NCBI RefSeq assembly: GCF_964059955.1
Contig: NZ_OZ060924.1
Location: 124,001 to 188,000, forward strand
Reading direction: 5' to 3'
Origin: Sodalis-like secondary symbiont of Drepanosiphum platanoidis
GTDB lineage: Bacteria > Pseudomonadota > Gammaproteobacteria > Enterobacterales > Enterobacteriaceae
DNA: 64,000 bases
Positions within the stretch are counted from its first letter, which is position 1. Each line of letters opens with the position of its first letter. Positions 1 to 10,434 of this stretch are shown here, piece by piece. The notes beneath the pieces are model-generated. The model ran no database searches. It was not told the DNA's origin and was given only the letters and a program-made list of their open reading frames with translations. The position numbers and the translations under genes were made by a program.

Positions 1-65
1 AACCTTCCATAATCTCTTATTTTTTTAAAAGATTTAATTAATTGATTAGATAAAATTTCAAACAT
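1..65 (-). CDS. ffh: Signal recognition particle protein Ffh, N-terminal fragment
   Basis: Only the first 21 codons lie in the window; the gene continues beyond base 1. The visible peptide begins MFEILSNQLI and continues into KSFKKIRDYGR. It aligns with the start of E. coli Ffh (MFDNLTDRLS, then RTLRNISGRGR), the first helix of the N domain. Ffh is the GTPase of the signal recognition particle; with 4.5S RNA it delivers nascent membrane proteins to FtsY and the translocon. The ATG at 65 is preceded on the minus strand by AAGGTG, a good Shine-Dalgarno sequence. The identification rests on a short stretch, but sequence, start and ribosome site agree. Confidence 0.75.
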   Translation of the reverse strand, partial: MFEILSNQLIKSFKKIRDYGR

Positions 66-105
66 TTTAATTTAAACACCTTCAATAAAAAATATTTTTA
101 TAGTA

Positions 106-153
106 TTTTATATAATAAAATTTTAATAAATATTAAAATTTTATTATATAAAA
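106..153. repeat. Perfect 23-bp inverted repeat, AA centre
   Basis: Arms 106-128 and 131-153 are exact reverse complements separated by two bases. All base pairs are A-T. It lies about 40 bp upstream of the ffh start codon and about 380 bp past the nusB stop. It could end the nusB transcript or act in the ffh leader; position alone does not decide. Confidence 0.7.
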
Positions 154-185
154 AATTTTAATTTTAAAAATTATTTAAAATTTTA

Positions 186-236
186 TTAAATATTTATTTA
201 TATAAAAATATATTTTTTATATAAATAAATATTTAA
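186..236. repeat. Perfect 23-bp inverted repeat, 5-nt loop
   Basis: Arms 186-208 and 214-236 are exact reverse complements around TATAT. A second large A/T hairpin so close to the one at 106-153 is more than I would expect by chance even in this base composition. Confidence 0.7.
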
Positions 237-534
237 ATTTTTATAAAAATTTAATAATATTTTTTTAAAAAAATTAAAATATCAATTAATATAAATATTT
301 TTATTTTAAATAAAAATTTAAATATTAAAATAATAAAATTATATAAAAATATTTATATTTAAAATTTTTTATAATTAAAATAATTTTTATTTTTTTATTA
401 ATTTATAAAAATAAAAAAAATTAATAAAAATAAATTAAAAATTTAACATTTTTATAAAAAAAATATAATTTAATATTATTAATAATAATATTATATATAA
501 TTTTAAAATTTAATCATTTTTTTAAATAAATTTT

Positions 535-948
535 TTATTTAAATCTTATTTTTTTACAAACTTTGTCTAATACAGCATTTACAAATTTATAACTTTCAGT
601 TGGACCAAAAGATTTTGTAAGTTTTATTGCTTCATTTATGATAACCTTATATGGTATTTCCTTTTTTTTACAAAGTTCATATAATGCAATACGTAATATT
701 GCAGATTCTATGTATCCTATATTTTCTATAGGACGAGATAAATACGGAATCATAAGTTTATCTAAAAATTTAAAGTTAAAAGCTACTTTTAAATATAATT
801 CACTAAAATAATTAATATCAACATATTTCATATTTTTTTTTTTTAGAAAAAAATTTTCAATAGAATATATATCATTTTTGGATACCTCTAATGCATAAAG
901 AGCTTGTACAGCTTTTTTTCTTGCTTGATGACGAGGAGATAAATTCAA
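535..948 (-). CDS. nusB: Transcription antitermination factor NusB
   Basis: NusB binds boxA RNA with NusE (ribosomal protein S10) and supports antitermination of rRNA transcription. The protein is 137 aa against 139 in E. coli and aligns along its whole length: ARKKAVQALYALEVS at the N-terminus, MIPYLSRPIE in the middle, then AILRIALYEL and VPYKVI-like helices, and ESYKFVNAVLDKV at the end. The start codon is TTG at 948, chosen because the alignment begins exactly there and AAGGA lies upstream; no in-frame ATG fits. It is the last gene of ribD-ribH-nusB, the order of the E. coli ribD-ribE-nusB operon. Confidence 0.95.
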   Translation of the reverse strand: MNLSPRHQARKKAVQALYALEVSKNDIYSIENFFLKKKNMKYVDINYFSELYLKVAFNFKFLDKLMIPYLSRPIENIGYIESAILRIALYELCKKKEIPYKVIINEAIKLTKSFGPTESYKFVNAVLDKVCKKIRFK

Positions 949-971
949 TATATTTTTTTCCTTATATAAAA

Positions 972-1442
972 TTATATATTTTTTATGTATTTAATAATAT
1001 TAATAGATTCTAATGCACTTAATGCTGCATCTATTCCTTTATTTCCTAATTTTGTTCCTGAACGTTCTATTGCTTGTTCAATATTATTAGTAGTTAATAT
1101 TCCAAATATTATAGGTAATGAATTTTTTATTGATATAGAAGATATTTCTGAACTACATGAACTAGAAATAAATTCAAAATGTGATGTATTTCCTTTAATA
1201 ATAGTAGCTAATGCTATAATAGCATCAAATTTTTTTAAACTTAGAATATTAACAATTAATGGAATTTCATAAGCTCCAGGAACCCATACAATAGTAATAT
1301 TATCATCTTTAACTTGTCCAACTCTTTTTAAAGTATTTAATGCTCCATCAAGTAAATTATTATTAATAGATTTATTAAATCTTGAAACTACAATTGCTAT
1401 TTTTGATTTTGGAGATAAAATTTTTCCTTCAATAATTTTCAT
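972..1442 (-). CDS. ribH: 6,7-dimethyl-8-ribityllumazine synthase
   Basis: This enzyme joins 5-amino-6-ribitylamino-uracil with 3,4-dihydroxy-2-butanone 4-phosphate to make lumazine, the penultimate step of riboflavin synthesis. It is 156 aa, the E. coli length (called RibE there). Visible landmarks are VWVPGAYEIPL, the catalytic histidine in TSHFEF near residue 88, and the phosphate-binding EQAIERSGTKLGNKG segment. The ATG at 1442 has AGGA upstream. It lies between ribD and nusB in one minus-strand cluster. Everything needed for activity appears intact, which suggests that flavin supply is a maintained function of this symbiont. Confidence 0.96.
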   Translation of the reverse strand: MKIIEGKILSPKSKIAIVVSRFNKSINNNLLDGALNTLKRVGQVKDDNITIVWVPGAYEIPLIVNILSLKKFDAIIALATIIKGNTSHFEFISSSCSSEISSISIKNSLPIIFGILTTNNIEQAIERSGTKLGNKGIDAALSALESINIIKYIKNI

Positions 1443-1481
1443 TATTTATCCTTTATTTTTAAATTTTTTATTTTTATTTAA

Positions 1482-2612
1482 TTATTTTTTATATATTGGT
1501 TTTAATTTAAATCTTATATCTTCCCCTATTTTTTTAAAATTAATAATATTAAATTTAGGAGCTTTATTTATATTTAATAATCCTTTTATTTTAAATAATG
1601 GATAAGAATCACTACCTAATAATTTAGGTGATTGATATAAAATTAATTCATCTATTATTTTTAATTTTATTAAATTACCAGCAAAATTTGATCCTGATTC
1701 TATCCAAACACTATTAATATTTTTAGATCCAAGATATTTAAATAAATATATTATATCAATATAATTAAAATTTTTATTTTTAACATATTTAGGAATTATT
1801 ATTTGTTTTACATTTCTTAACCATTTATGATTATCTAATAAAAGATGAATTAATAATATTTTTCCATAATTTTTAAAAATTTTATATTTTGGATTTATTC
1901 TATTAGAACTATCAATAATAATTCTAATAGGTTGTTTAAAAAAAGAATTTTTATATAATTTTTGAATTTTTAATGGTAAAGAATTTTTTCTTACTGTAAG
2001 TAATGGATTATCTTTAATAATTGTTGATGAAGTAGATAAAATTGCATCATTTTTTGCTCTATATAATTGTACATCATTTCTAGATTCTGTAGAAGTAATC
2101 CATTTACTTGATCCATTTTTTAATGCAATTCTTCCATCTAAAGATGTTGCTAATTTTAAACTTATCCATGGAAATCCAGTAGTCATTTTTTTTATAAAAA
2201 ATTTATTTAAATCTTCTGATTCTTCTTTCATTAAACCATATGATACATCTATTCCTATTTTTTTTAAATAATTAAAACTTTTTCCAGATACTTTTGGATT
2301 AGGATCTAAAATTGAAAAAACAACTCTAGATATACCAGAAGATACTAAAGCTTGTACACAAGGTGGAGTTTTTCCATAATGAAAACATGGTTCAAGGTTA
2401 ATATAAGCAGTAGCTCCAATAGATAATTTATTAGACATTTTTAATGCATTTATTTCTGCATGATTTTCTCCAGGATAAAAATGATATCCTTCACCAACAA
2501 TTTTATTATTATTAACAATAACACATCCTACCATAGGATTAGGTGAAGTAGTAAAACGACCTTTTTTTGCTAACTCTATAGCGCGAGTTAAATAAATTTT
2601 ATCGTTTTTCAT
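1482..2612 (-). CDS. ribD: Bifunctional riboflavin deaminase/reductase RibD
   Basis: RibD deaminates the pyrimidine product of GTP cyclohydrolase II and then reduces its ribosyl side chain. The 376-aa protein (E. coli 367) has both domains. The N-terminal zinc deaminase shows PNPMVGCVIV, the HAE triad near residue 50 and EPCFHYGKTPPC as zinc ligands. The C-terminal reductase begins at about residue 150 with SLDGRIA and KWITSTESRNDVQ. The ATG at 2612 has AAAGGA upstream. It is the first gene of the ribD-ribH-nusB cluster; nrdR, which precedes ribD in E. coli, is absent. Confidence 0.96.
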   Translation of the reverse strand: MKNDKIYLTRAIELAKKGRFTTSPNPMVGCVIVNNNKIVGEGYHFYPGENHAEINALKMSNKLSIGATAYINLEPCFHYGKTPPCVQALVSSGISRVVFSILDPNPKVSGKSFNYLKKIGIDVSYGLMKEESEDLNKFFIKKMTTGFPWISLKLATSLDGRIALKNGSSKWITSTESRNDVQLYRAKNDAILSTSSTIIKDNPLLTVRKNSLPLKIQKLYKNSFFKQPIRIIIDSSNRINPKYKIFKNYGKILLIHLLLDNHKWLRNVKQIIIPKYVKNKNFNYIDIIYLFKYLGSKNINSVWIESGSNFAGNLIKLKIIDELILYQSPKLLGSDSYPLFKIKGLLNINKAPKFNIINFKKIGEDIRFKLKPIYKK

Positions 2613-3470
2613 TTTTTTCCTTTAATTTTTTAAAGTTTAAAATATTTTTTTAAATAAATTTTAACTTTTTAACAATTTTTAATAAAATTTTATTAATTAT
2701 TATTTTATAATATATTTTTTAATTAAAATTATATATAAAATTTTAATAATTATAATTTTATTAAATTTTTATAAAAAATATAAATAAATTTTATAAAAAT
2801 TAAAGTATTAAGATATATATAATTATAAAATATATAATAATTTTTTAAAAAAAAATAATTTATTATAATTTTTTATTTTTTTATAAATTTTTAATAAATT
2901 ATTAAAAATATTTATTTTATTTTTTTATTTATTAATAAATTATTTTAAATTAAATTTAATTATTTAAATAATATAATTATAAAATATTTTTTAATTAAAA
3001 ATAATTATTATAAATTTTATTATAAAATAAATAATTATCATATCATAATTATTTTTACGATTTTTTTTGTATATATAATTTTTAATTAATTTTATATTTT
3101 TTAAATATTTTTTTTATTTTAATTAAAATAAAAAAATATAAAAAATTTAAATATTATATTAAAAACAAAAAATTAATATTAATTAATTTTTTTATTAAAA
3201 AAAAAATATAAAAAATTTTAATTAAAATTTTATAATATTATATTTTATATATAATTTTATATAATACAAATATTATTATTTTATTTTAAAAGTTTTTAAT
3301 ATAAAAATTATATTTTTTAAATAAAAATATTTAATAATTATTTAATTTTTAATATTTTTTATATAAATAAATTATAAAATTATAAATATTTTTATATAAA
3401 TTTTTAAAAAAGTTTTATAAATAAATTAATTTAAAAATTAAATATTTAATTCTTATTAAAAGGATAACAA
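2613..3470. other. Long A/T spacer, no gene recognised
   Basis: About 860 bp between divergent ribD and the AI-2E family gene. No coding or RNA signature is visible: G and C are nearly absent, and neither strand keeps a frame. It contains a 14-bp arm palindrome at 3109-3136 and a 10-bp hairpin with a CATATC loop at 3029-3054. It is probably the remains of deleted genes that have drifted to base composition. Confidence 0.5.
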
Positions 3471-4451
3471 ATGTTTTTTAATCATTTTCAAATAAGAATT
3501 ATTTCTTATTTATTAATAACAATTTTTATGATTTTAATATTTATTTTAAATTTATTTCCTTGTTTTATTTCTGGATTTTTAACATATGAATTTATTATTT
3601 TATTTTCTCGTTTTCTTGAACCATTAATTAATAAAAAAATATCTAGATACATTATAATATTTATTATTATTTTAATTTTTTTAATAATTATTATATTATT
3701 AATATATAAAATATTTATTTATATTAATTTAATTAAATTTATTAAAATAAAAAATATAGATAATTTTTTATCTTATATATATGAAAAAATTATATATAAT
3801 ATACCTAATATATATTTAAAAGAAGTTTATATTTTAAAAAAATATTTTTTATTTTTAATAAAAAAAAATATATATAATACTAAATATTTTATACAAAATT
3901 TTTTTCATATAATATTTAATATATTTATAGGTTTTATTATTGGATTAATAATATCTACTAATATAAATTATAATTCAAATAATTATTTAAAAATACAATG
4001 TTTAAAAAGATTAAATAATTTATCTATTGCATTTAAAAATGTTATTATATCTCAAATTAAAATATCTATCATTAATACTTTATTAACATCTATTATTATA
4101 ATAGTATTTTTTCCAATTTTTGGAATAAATTTAATTTATAAAAATTTTTTAATTTTAATAACTTTTATTTTTGGATTAATACCAATTATTGGAAATATTA
4201 TTTCTAATATTATTATTATATTTATATCTTTATATACATCTGTTAAAGTAAGTTTTATTATGTTAATTTATTTAATTTTTATTCATAAATTAGAATATTT
4301 TTTAAATGTTAAAATAATTGGAAATAAAATTAATTCAAAATCATGGGAACTTTTATTAATTATGATTATTTTTAAAGAAATTTTTGGTTTAAGTGGATTA
4401 ATAGCAGCTCCTATATATTATTCTTATGTAAAAACAGAATTAAAATTTTAA
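3471..4451 (+). CDS. AI-2E family (PerM-like) inner membrane protein
   Basis: A 326-aa, very hydrophobic protein with about eight predicted membrane segments. The family signature lies in the C-terminal third: FGLIPIIGNII, then HKLEYFLNVKIIGNKI, and GLSGLIAAPIYYSYVK near the end. These match the AI-2E transporter/PerM family (Pfam AI-2E_transport). Members include an autoinducer exporter and a sodium/proton antiporter, so the substrate cannot be inferred. It stands alone, convergent with grxC, and starts at an ATG with AGGATAAC upstream. Of the E. coli paralogues (PerM, YdiK, TqsA) I cannot pick one with confidence. Confidence 0.8.
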   Translation: MFFNHFQIRIISYLLITIFMILIFILNLFPCFISGFLTYEFIILFSRFLEPLINKKISRYIIIFIIILIFLIIIILLIYKIFIYINLIKFIKIKNIDNFLSYIYEKIIYNIPNIYLKEVYILKKYFLFLIKKNIYNTKYFIQNFFHIIFNIFIGFIIGLIISTNINYNSNNYLKIQCLKRLNNLSIAFKNVIISQIKISIINTLLTSIIIIVFFPIFGINLIYKNFLILITFIFGLIPIIGNIISNIIIIFISLYTSVKVSFIMLIYLIFIHKLEYFLNVKIIGNKINSKSWELLLIMIIFKEIFGLSGLIAAPIYYSYVKTELKF

Positions 4452-4465
4452 TAAATTTAAAAAAT

Positions 4466-4714
4466 TTATATATTATTTTTTATATATTTTTTAAAATCTT
4501 CAAAACCTCCTATATATTTTTTATTAATAAAAATTTGTGGAACAGTATTAATTATTTTACCAATAGTTTTAGATAAATCATTTTTAGATATTTTTTTTTT
4601 TTTTATATCAATAAATTTATAACTAAATTTTTTTTCTTTTACTAATTTTTTAGCTAAAATTTTAGCATAAATACAATATGGACATTCATTTTGACCAAAA
4701 ATTACTATAAACAT
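4466..4714 (-). CDS. grxC: Glutaredoxin 3 (dithiol)
   Basis: A small thioredoxin-fold protein of 82 aa (E. coli GrxC 83). It carries the dithiol active site CPYC at residues 11-14, the cis-proline segment TVPQIFINKKYIGG and a C-terminal FEDFKKYI helix. It reduces protein and glutathione mixed disulfides using glutathione, and can serve ribonucleotide reductase. Glutathione reductase (gorA) is also in this window at 47.4 kb, so the reducing chain is present. The ATG at 4714 is preceded by a GAG ribosome site. It is convergent with the AI-2E family gene, 14 bp away. Confidence 0.93.
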   Translation of the reverse strand: MFIVIFGQNECPYCIYAKILAKKLVKEKKFSYKFIDIKKKKISKNDLSKTIGKIINTVPQIFINKKYIGGFEDFKKYIKNNI

Positions 4715-4967
4715 ATTTATATCTCGTATATTAAGTTTTTAAAATTTTTAAATTAAAGTTATTAATTAAATTTATAATATTTTAATTATTTATAATAAAA
4801 ATATAAATTTATATATAAAATAAAATTTAATTTATTAAATATTAATATAATTTTATAAAAAATTTTTATTAAAAAATTAAAATATAAAATATATATTTAT
4901 ATTATAAATAATTTTATAATTAAAATTATAAATATTTATTTATAACATAAAAATTGGAGAAATATAA

Positions 4968-6962
4968 ATGATTTCTAAAAAAATTCTTGCTGATACTATT
5001 AGAATATTAACTATTGATGCTATACAAAAATCTAATTCTGGACATCCAGGAGCCCCTATGGGAATGGCTGATATAGCAGAAGTTTTATGGCGAGATTATA
5101 TGAATCATAATCCTAATAATCCTAAATGGATTAATAGAGATAGATTTGTTTTATCTAATGGTCATGCATCAATGTTATTATATAGTATATTATATCTTAC
5201 TGGATATAATATTTCTATAAAAGATATTAAAAAATTTCGTCAATTTAATTCGAAAACTCCTGGACATCCTGAATTTAATAAAAAATTAGGAATAGAAATA
5301 ACTACTGGTCCATTAGGTCAAGGATTTGCTAATGCTGTAGGATTTGCAATTGCAGAAAAAACATTATCTGCACAATTTAATAAACCAAACTATGAAATAA
5401 TTAATCATAAAACTTATGTTTTTCTTGGTGATGGATGTATGATGGAAGGAATTTCTCATGAAGCAGCTTCCTTAGCAGGTACATTAAAGCTTGGAAAATT
5501 AATAGCATTTTATGATGATAATGGTATATCTATAGACGGTAATGTTAAAGAATGGTTTAATGATAATACAAAAATGCGTTTTGAATCATATGGTTGGCAT
5601 GTAATATCTAATGTAGATGGACATGATAGTTTATCTATTAGTAAAGCTATTAAAAATTCTATTAAAATATCAAATAAACCTTCATTAATAATATGTAAAA
5701 CTATAATTGCTTTTGGATCTCCTAATAAATCTAATACTCATGAATCTCATGGATCTCCTTTGGGTAAAGAAGAAATAAAACTTATAAGAAAAAATCTTAA
5801 TTGGAATTATTCTAAATTTATTATTCCAAATAATATATTACATGCTTGGAATGCATCAAAATGTGGGCAAAATAAAGAAAATTTATGGAAAATAAAATAT
5901 AAAGAATATAAAAAAATATATCCTAAATTATCAAAAGAATTTAAACGTAGAATTATAGGAGATTTACCAAATAATTGGGAAATTAAAACTAATAAATTTA
6001 TAAAAAAATTACAAAAAGAATTTTTAAATATTTCTACTAGACATGCTTCACAAAAATCTTTAAACTTTTTTTCTAAAATTTTTCCAGAACTTATTGGAGG
6101 TTCAGCAGATTTAACTCCAAGTAATTTAACATTTTCATCAACATCTAAATCTATAGCAAAATTTCCAGAAGGAAATTATATACATTATGGAGTTAGAGAA
6201 TTTGCTATGACTGCAATTGCTAATGGAATTTCTGCTTATAATGGTTTTATACCATATACATCTACTTTTTTAGTATTTATGGAATATGCTCGTAATGCAG
6301 TACGTATGTCATCTTTAATGAAATTAAAACATATTATGATTTATACTCATGATTCTATAGGATTAGGAGAAGATGGTCCTACACATCAACCAATAGAACA
6401 AATATCTAGTTTAAGAATTATACCAAATATTGTTACATGGAGACCTTGTGATCAAGTTGAAACAGCCATAGCTTGGAAAGAAGCAATTAAATCTAATAAT
6501 CCAACAGCTTTAATATTTTCAAGACAAATTACTTCTCATCAAAAAAGATCCAATAACACTTTATTAAATATTTATAAAGGTGGATATATATTAAAAGATT
6601 GTAAAAATATTCCAGATATAATTTTTATATCTACAGGATCAGAAGTTGAATTAGCCGTTAAAGCATATAAAATTTTAAAAAATGAAGGATATAATGTTAG
6701 AGTTGTATCTTTTCCTTCTACTCAAATTTTTGATATGCAAGATATAAAATATAAAAATTTAGTTCTTCCACCTAATATTAAAAAACGTATTTCTATAGAA
6801 GCTGGTTCATCTGATTTTTGGTATAAATATGTAGGATTAGATGGTTATGTTATTGGAATTGATAGATTTGGAAAATCTGCTCCTTTTCAAGAAATTTATG
6901 AAGAATTTGGATTAAATTTAAAAAATATTTTATATAAATCATATAAATTATTAAATAAATAA
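4968..6962 (+). CDS. tktA: Transketolase
   Basis: Transfers two-carbon ketol units between sugar phosphates with thiamine diphosphate, linking the pentose phosphate pathway to glycolysis. The 664-aa product matches the E. coli length (663). Landmarks: [18 protein letters not shown] at the N-terminus, the cofactor motif [13 protein letters not shown] near residue 155, [15 protein letters not shown] in the pyrimidine domain and the C-terminal [17 protein letters not shown]. The ATG follows TTGGAGA. A strong inverted repeat lies directly downstream. It is well conserved relative to its neighbours. Confidence 0.97.
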   Translation: MISKKILADTIRILTIDAIQKSNSGHPGAPMGMADIAEVLWRDYMNHNPNNPKWINRDRFVLSNGHASMLLYSILYLTGYNISIKDIKKFRQFNSKTPGHPEFNKKLGIEITTGPLGQGFANAVGFAIAEKTLSAQFNKPNYEIINHKTYVFLGDGCMMEGISHEAASLAGTLKLGKLIAFYDDNGISIDGNVKEWFNDNTKMRFESYGWHVISNVDGHDSLSISKAIKNSIKISNKPSLIICKTIIAFGSPNKSNTHESHGSPLGKEEIKLIRKNLNWNYSKFIIPNNILHAWNASKCGQNKENLWKIKYKEYKKIYPKLSKEFKRRIIGDLPNNWEIKTNKFIKKLQKEFLNISTRHASQKSLNFFSKIFPELIGGSADLTPSNLTFSSTSKSIAKFPEGNYIHYGVREFAMTAIANGISAYNGFIPYTSTFLVFMEYARNAVRMSSLMKLKHIMIYTHDSIGLGEDGPTHQPIEQISSLRIIPNIVTWRPCDQVETAIAWKEAIKSNNPTALIFSRQITSHQKRSNNTLLNIYKGGYILKDCKNIPDIIFISTGSEVELAVKAYKILKNEGYNVRVVSFPSTQIFDMQDIKYKNLVLPPNIKKRISIEAGSSDFWYKYVGLDGYVIGIDRFGKSAPFQEIYEEFGLNLKNILYKSYKLLNK

Positions 6963-6976
6963 AATTTTTAAAAAAA

Positions 6977-7016
6977 TTTATAAATATTATTTTTTAATAA
7001 AAATAATATTTATAAA
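6977..7016. terminator. Bidirectional terminator between tktA and corA
   Basis: An exact 18-bp inverted repeat (6977-6994 with 6999-7016) around TAAT. It sits 15 bp past the tktA stop and 45 bp past the corA stop, which is where both convergent transcripts should end. All pairs are A-T, so it lacks the GC stem of a classical intrinsic terminator; the role is inferred from position. Confidence 0.6.
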
Positions 7017-7061
7017 GAAATTTATTTATTTTTTATATAAATTTTTAAATTTATATAAAAA

Positions 7062-8018
7062 CTATAACCATTTTTTTATTTTAAAATATAAATAAGGTAA
7101 TAATCCAGTAAAAATCATAAGAATAATAGCAAATGGATATCCTAAAATCCAATTAAGTTCTGGTATAAACTTAAAGTTCATTCCATAACTTGAAGCAATA
7201 AGAGTAGGAGGTAAAAATATTACTGAAACTACAGAAAATATTTTAATTATACGACTTTGCTCTATATTTATAAATCCCATAGCTGATTGCATTAAAAAAT
7301 TAAATTTTTGTAATAAAGATTCATTATGTGATAATAATGATTCAACATCTCTTAATATTTCTTTAGAAAGTTTATGATAAGAAGTTGGTAACTTAGATTT
7401 ACGAATAATAAATTTAATAGCTCTTTGTGTATCTACTAAACATAATCTAACTTTCCAACTAATATCTTCTAAAACAGATAATTTTGATAATGCTTTATTA
7501 TAATTTTCTTGTGTATTAGTTCCATTCATAATAAATATACTTAATGATTCTAACGAATTATATAAGTTTTCTATTTTATCAGCAAGTTGTTCTATTTTAA
7601 TTTCAAATATATTAAGAAATATTTCATATGCATTTCCATCTATTAAAGATTCATTTTTTAATTGATAAATACTGAATGTTGGTAATTCTCTTTCTCTTAA
7701 AGTATATAATATATTTTTACTTATTGTAAAAGCAACAGTAGAATTACCAAAATGCACAGAAGAATCTGAATAAAAAAATAATGAATGAATATGCAATCCT
7801 TCTGAATCTTCAAAAAATCTTGCAGAAGATTCTATATTTTCTAGTTCAAAACTAGTAGTTAATTTTTGTCCTAATGTAATATTTATTTTTTCTCTTTCTT
7901 TATTACTAGGTTTAATAAGATCTATCCATAAAGATTTTTTTAAAAAATCATATTTAATAGAAGTTAATTTTAATAATTTTTTTTTATTTAATTTAAATGC
8001 ATTAATCATACATTTCAT
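7062..8018 (-). CDS. corA: Magnesium/cobalt transporter CorA
   Basis: Pentameric inner membrane channel for Mg2+ uptake. The protein is 318 aa (E. coli 316) and near-colinear: [22 protein letters not shown], the long coiled helices, [16 protein letters not shown], then the signature GMN between the two C-terminal membrane helices and [12 protein letters not shown] at the end. The ATG at 8009 aligns with E. coli Met1 and has GGA 11 nt upstream; the ATG at 8018 would add three residues. It follows uvrD on the same strand, as in E. coli, with the genes between them lost. Confidence 0.96.
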   Translation of the reverse strand: MKCMINAFKLNKKKLLKLTSIKYDFLKKSLWIDLIKPSNKEREKINITLGQKLTTSFELENIESSARFFEDSEGLHIHSLFFYSDSSVHFGNSTVAFTISKNILYTLRERELPTFSIYQLKNESLIDGNAYEIFLNIFEIKIEQLADKIENLYNSLESLSIFIMNGTNTQENYNKALSKLSVLEDISWKVRLCLVDTQRAIKFIIRKSKLPTSYHKLSKEILRDVESLLSHNESLLQKFNFLMQSAMGFINIEQSRIIKIFSVVSVIFLPPTLIASSYGMNFKFIPELNWILGYPFAIILMIFTGLLPYLYFKIKKWL

Positions 8019-8099
8019 TTTTCCAAAAATTAAAAATAATTTATTTTATAAAAAATTTATTTATAATAAAATTTATATTTTATTTTTAAATAAATTTAA

Positions 8100-8118
8100 T
8101 AGTATATATTATATACTA
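8100..8118. repeat. Short hairpin between uvrD and corA
   Basis: TAGTATAT and ATATACTA pair around ATT, an 8-bp stem including one G-C pair. It lies after the uvrD stop and about 80 bp before corA. It may end the uvrD transcript or lie in the corA leader. Confidence 0.35.
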
Positions 8119-8179
8119 ATAAAATATAAATATTTAAAATTTTATAAAAAGTTAATATTATTAAATATTTTATTTTTTT

Positions 8180-10333
8180 TTAAAAATTTAAAATATTTAC
8201 ATAAGTTGATAAAATCCATTTTATTCCATATTCTTTAAAAGAAATTTTTAAGTATATATTATTTCCACGATTTTCTTTTTGAATTAAAAAACCATTACCA
8301 AAAATAGAATGATTAATTTTTGATCCTATTTTAAATTTATTATTTTTTTCATTATTATATATATTTATTTTTTTATTTTTTAAATAAACACATTTTTTAT
8401 AAGATATATTTATATTTTTTAAATATTTTTTTGGTAATTCATTAATAAATCTAGAGGGTTTTTGGAAATTTTTTTTTCCATATACATTTCTATAAATAGA
8501 ATAAGTTATTGTTAATTTTTTCATAGCTCTAGTTATTCCAACATAAGCTAATCTTCTTTCTTCTTCTATATTTTCATTTTTATTTATAAAAGTTTCTGAA
8601 GGAAAAATTCCCTCTTCCATACCAATAATAAAAACTTCTTTAAATTCTAATCCTTTAGCAGAATGTAAAGTCATTAATTTTATTGAATCTTGAGAATTTT
8701 TTTTATCACGATTTATATCATTTAATATGGAATTTGATAAAAATAATTGTATAGGATCTATTTTATCTGAAATATAATTATATTCATAAGTTGAATTAAT
8801 AAATTCTTTTATGTTATCTATTTTTTCATTTCCAATAATTTCATTTTTTTTATAATAAAAATCCCATAAACCAGAACCTTTAATAATTTTTTTTACTTTA
8901 ATATGAAGTGGTATATTTAATGTTTTTTTATCTAAATGATTTATTAATTTAATAAAATTATATAATGAAGAAAACGTTTTTTTTAAAATTAATTTTTTTG
9001 ATAAAATTATTTTACTAGAATCCCAAAATGTTAAATTATATTTATTTGATATTTTTTTAATTAAATTTAATGTATTTTTACCTATACCTCTTGAAGGAGT
9101 ATTAATTATTCTTTCAAATGCATAATTATCATTTCTATTAACAATTAAACGTAAATAAGCAGATGAATCTTTTATTTCTTTTCTATCAAAAAAACTTATT
9201 CCTCCATATATATTATATGATAATTTTTTTTTAAATAAAATTTCTTCTATAATTCTTGATTGCAAATTTTTTCTATAAAGAATTGCAAAATTATTTAAAT
9301 TTTTTCCAGATTTTTTGCTATTTTTAATAGAATTTGCTACAAATTTAGCTTCTTCTATTTCATTAGATGCACAATATACAGAAATTAATTCTCCATTATT
9401 ACTATTTGTCCATAATTTTTTTTTAAAACGACTTTTATTATTTGATATTAAATTATTAGCAGCTTGAATAATATAATTTGTTGATCTATAATTTTGTTCT
9501 AATCTAATTATTTTTAATTTTGAAAAATCTTTAACAATATTATTTATATTATCTGGTCTAGCTCCTCTCCATCCATATATAGATTGATCGTCATCACCAA
9601 CAATCATTGTATTAGTATTTTTATTAGATATCATTTTAATCCATGAATATTGAATTGAATTAGTATCTTGAAATTCATCTATTAATAAATATTTAAATTT
9701 TTTATGATAATTTTTTAATATATAAGGTTTATTTTTCCATAATTCATAAATACGTAAAATTAATTCAGAAAAATCTATTAATCCAGAAATATTGCAAAAT
9801 TTTTGATAAGAATTATATATTTTATACCATACATGTTCTGAAGAATTATTAAATAATATATCTTTTGGTCTTATTCCTAAATTTTTTTGTTTATTAATAT
9901 AATTAATTACATGACGATAAGAATATTTTTTTTCATTAATATTTAAATCGCACATAATTTTTTTTATTAATTTTAATTGTTCTTCTTGACTAATTATTTG
10001 AAAATATTTATTTAAATTCGCTTCTTTATAATAAGTTTTTAAAATTCTATAGGATAATCCATGAAATGTTCCTATCCACATTTCTTTTTTATCATATCCT
10101 AATAATTTTTTTATTCTATTTTTTATTTCATTAACAGCTTTATTTGTAAATGTTACTGCTATAATAGATTTAGGTGATATTTTTTTTTTTAATAAAAGCC
10201 ATGCAATTCTATATATTAAAACTCTAGTTTTTCCACTCCCTGCTCCAGCTAATATAAGTATATTTTTAGAAGAAGTTGTTACGGCTTCCTTTTGAGGTTT
10301 ATTTAAATTTTGAATAAATTTTTTAAAATTCAT
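8180..10333 (-). CDS. uvrD: DNA helicase II UvrD
   Basis: A 3'-5' superfamily 1 helicase used in nucleotide excision and mismatch repair. It has 717 aa (E. coli UvrD 720). Motifs are intact: AGAGSGKT at residues 29-36, VTFTNKA, the Walker B LLIDEFQDTN, GDDDQSIYGWRGA, EQNYRST, LMTLHSAKGLEF and VGITRA. The C-terminal tail FKIGSKINHSIFGNG with GIKWILSTYV identifies UvrD rather than its paralogue Rep. Starts at an ATG with no upstream alternative. It is followed by corA on the same strand, as in E. coli. Confidence 0.95.
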   Translation of the reverse strand: MNFKKFIQNLNKPQKEAVTTSSKNILILAGAGSGKTRVLIYRIAWLLLKKKISPKSIIAVTFTNKAVNEIKNRIKKLLGYDKKEMWIGTFHGLSYRILKTYYKEANLNKYFQIISQEEQLKLIKKIMCDLNINEKKYSYRHVINYINKQKNLGIRPKDILFNNSSEHVWYKIYNSYQKFCNISGLIDFSELILRIYELWKNKPYILKNYHKKFKYLLIDEFQDTNSIQYSWIKMISNKNTNTMIVGDDDQSIYGWRGARPDNINNIVKDFSKLKIIRLEQNYRSTNYIIQAANNLISNNKSRFKKKLWTNSNNGELISVYCASNEIEEAKFVANSIKNSKKSGKNLNNFAILYRKNLQSRIIEEILFKKKLSYNIYGGISFFDRKEIKDSSAYLRLIVNRNDNYAFERIINTPSRGIGKNTLNLIKKISNKYNLTFWDSSKIILSKKLILKKTFSSLYNFIKLINHLDKKTLNIPLHIKVKKIIKGSGLWDFYYKKNEIIGNEKIDNIKEFINSTYEYNYISDKIDPIQLFLSNSILNDINRDKKNSQDSIKLMTLHSAKGLEFKEVFIIGMEEGIFPSETFINKNENIEEERRLAYVGITRAMKKLTITYSIYRNVYGKKNFQKPSRFINELPKKYLKNINISYKKCVYLKNKKINIYNNEKNNKFKIGSKINHSIFGNGFLIQKENRGNNIYLKISFKEYGIKWILSTYVNILNF

Positions 10334-10434
10334 AATAATATTTTATATAAATTATTTTAATAAAAACTTATTTTTAATAAATACTTAATAAATTAAAAAT
10401 ATTTTTAATATATTTTTTAATTTTTTTTTAAAAA

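Larger units (their letters stand above)
66..534. other. Spacer between nusB and ffh with two long perfect inverted repeats
   Basis: This 469-bp stretch is almost pure A and T and holds no open reading frame with coding character. It contains two perfect hairpins with 23-bp arms, at 106-153 and 186-236, listed separately. A looser 16-bp pairing joins 288-303 to 344-359. Both flanking genes are read on the minus strand, so the hairpins lie after nusB and before ffh. Confidence 0.6.

Noticed and set aside
985-1272. 95-codon plus-strand frame over ribH
   Set aside because: It is the antisense shadow of the well-conserved lumazine synthase gene; no homology of its own.
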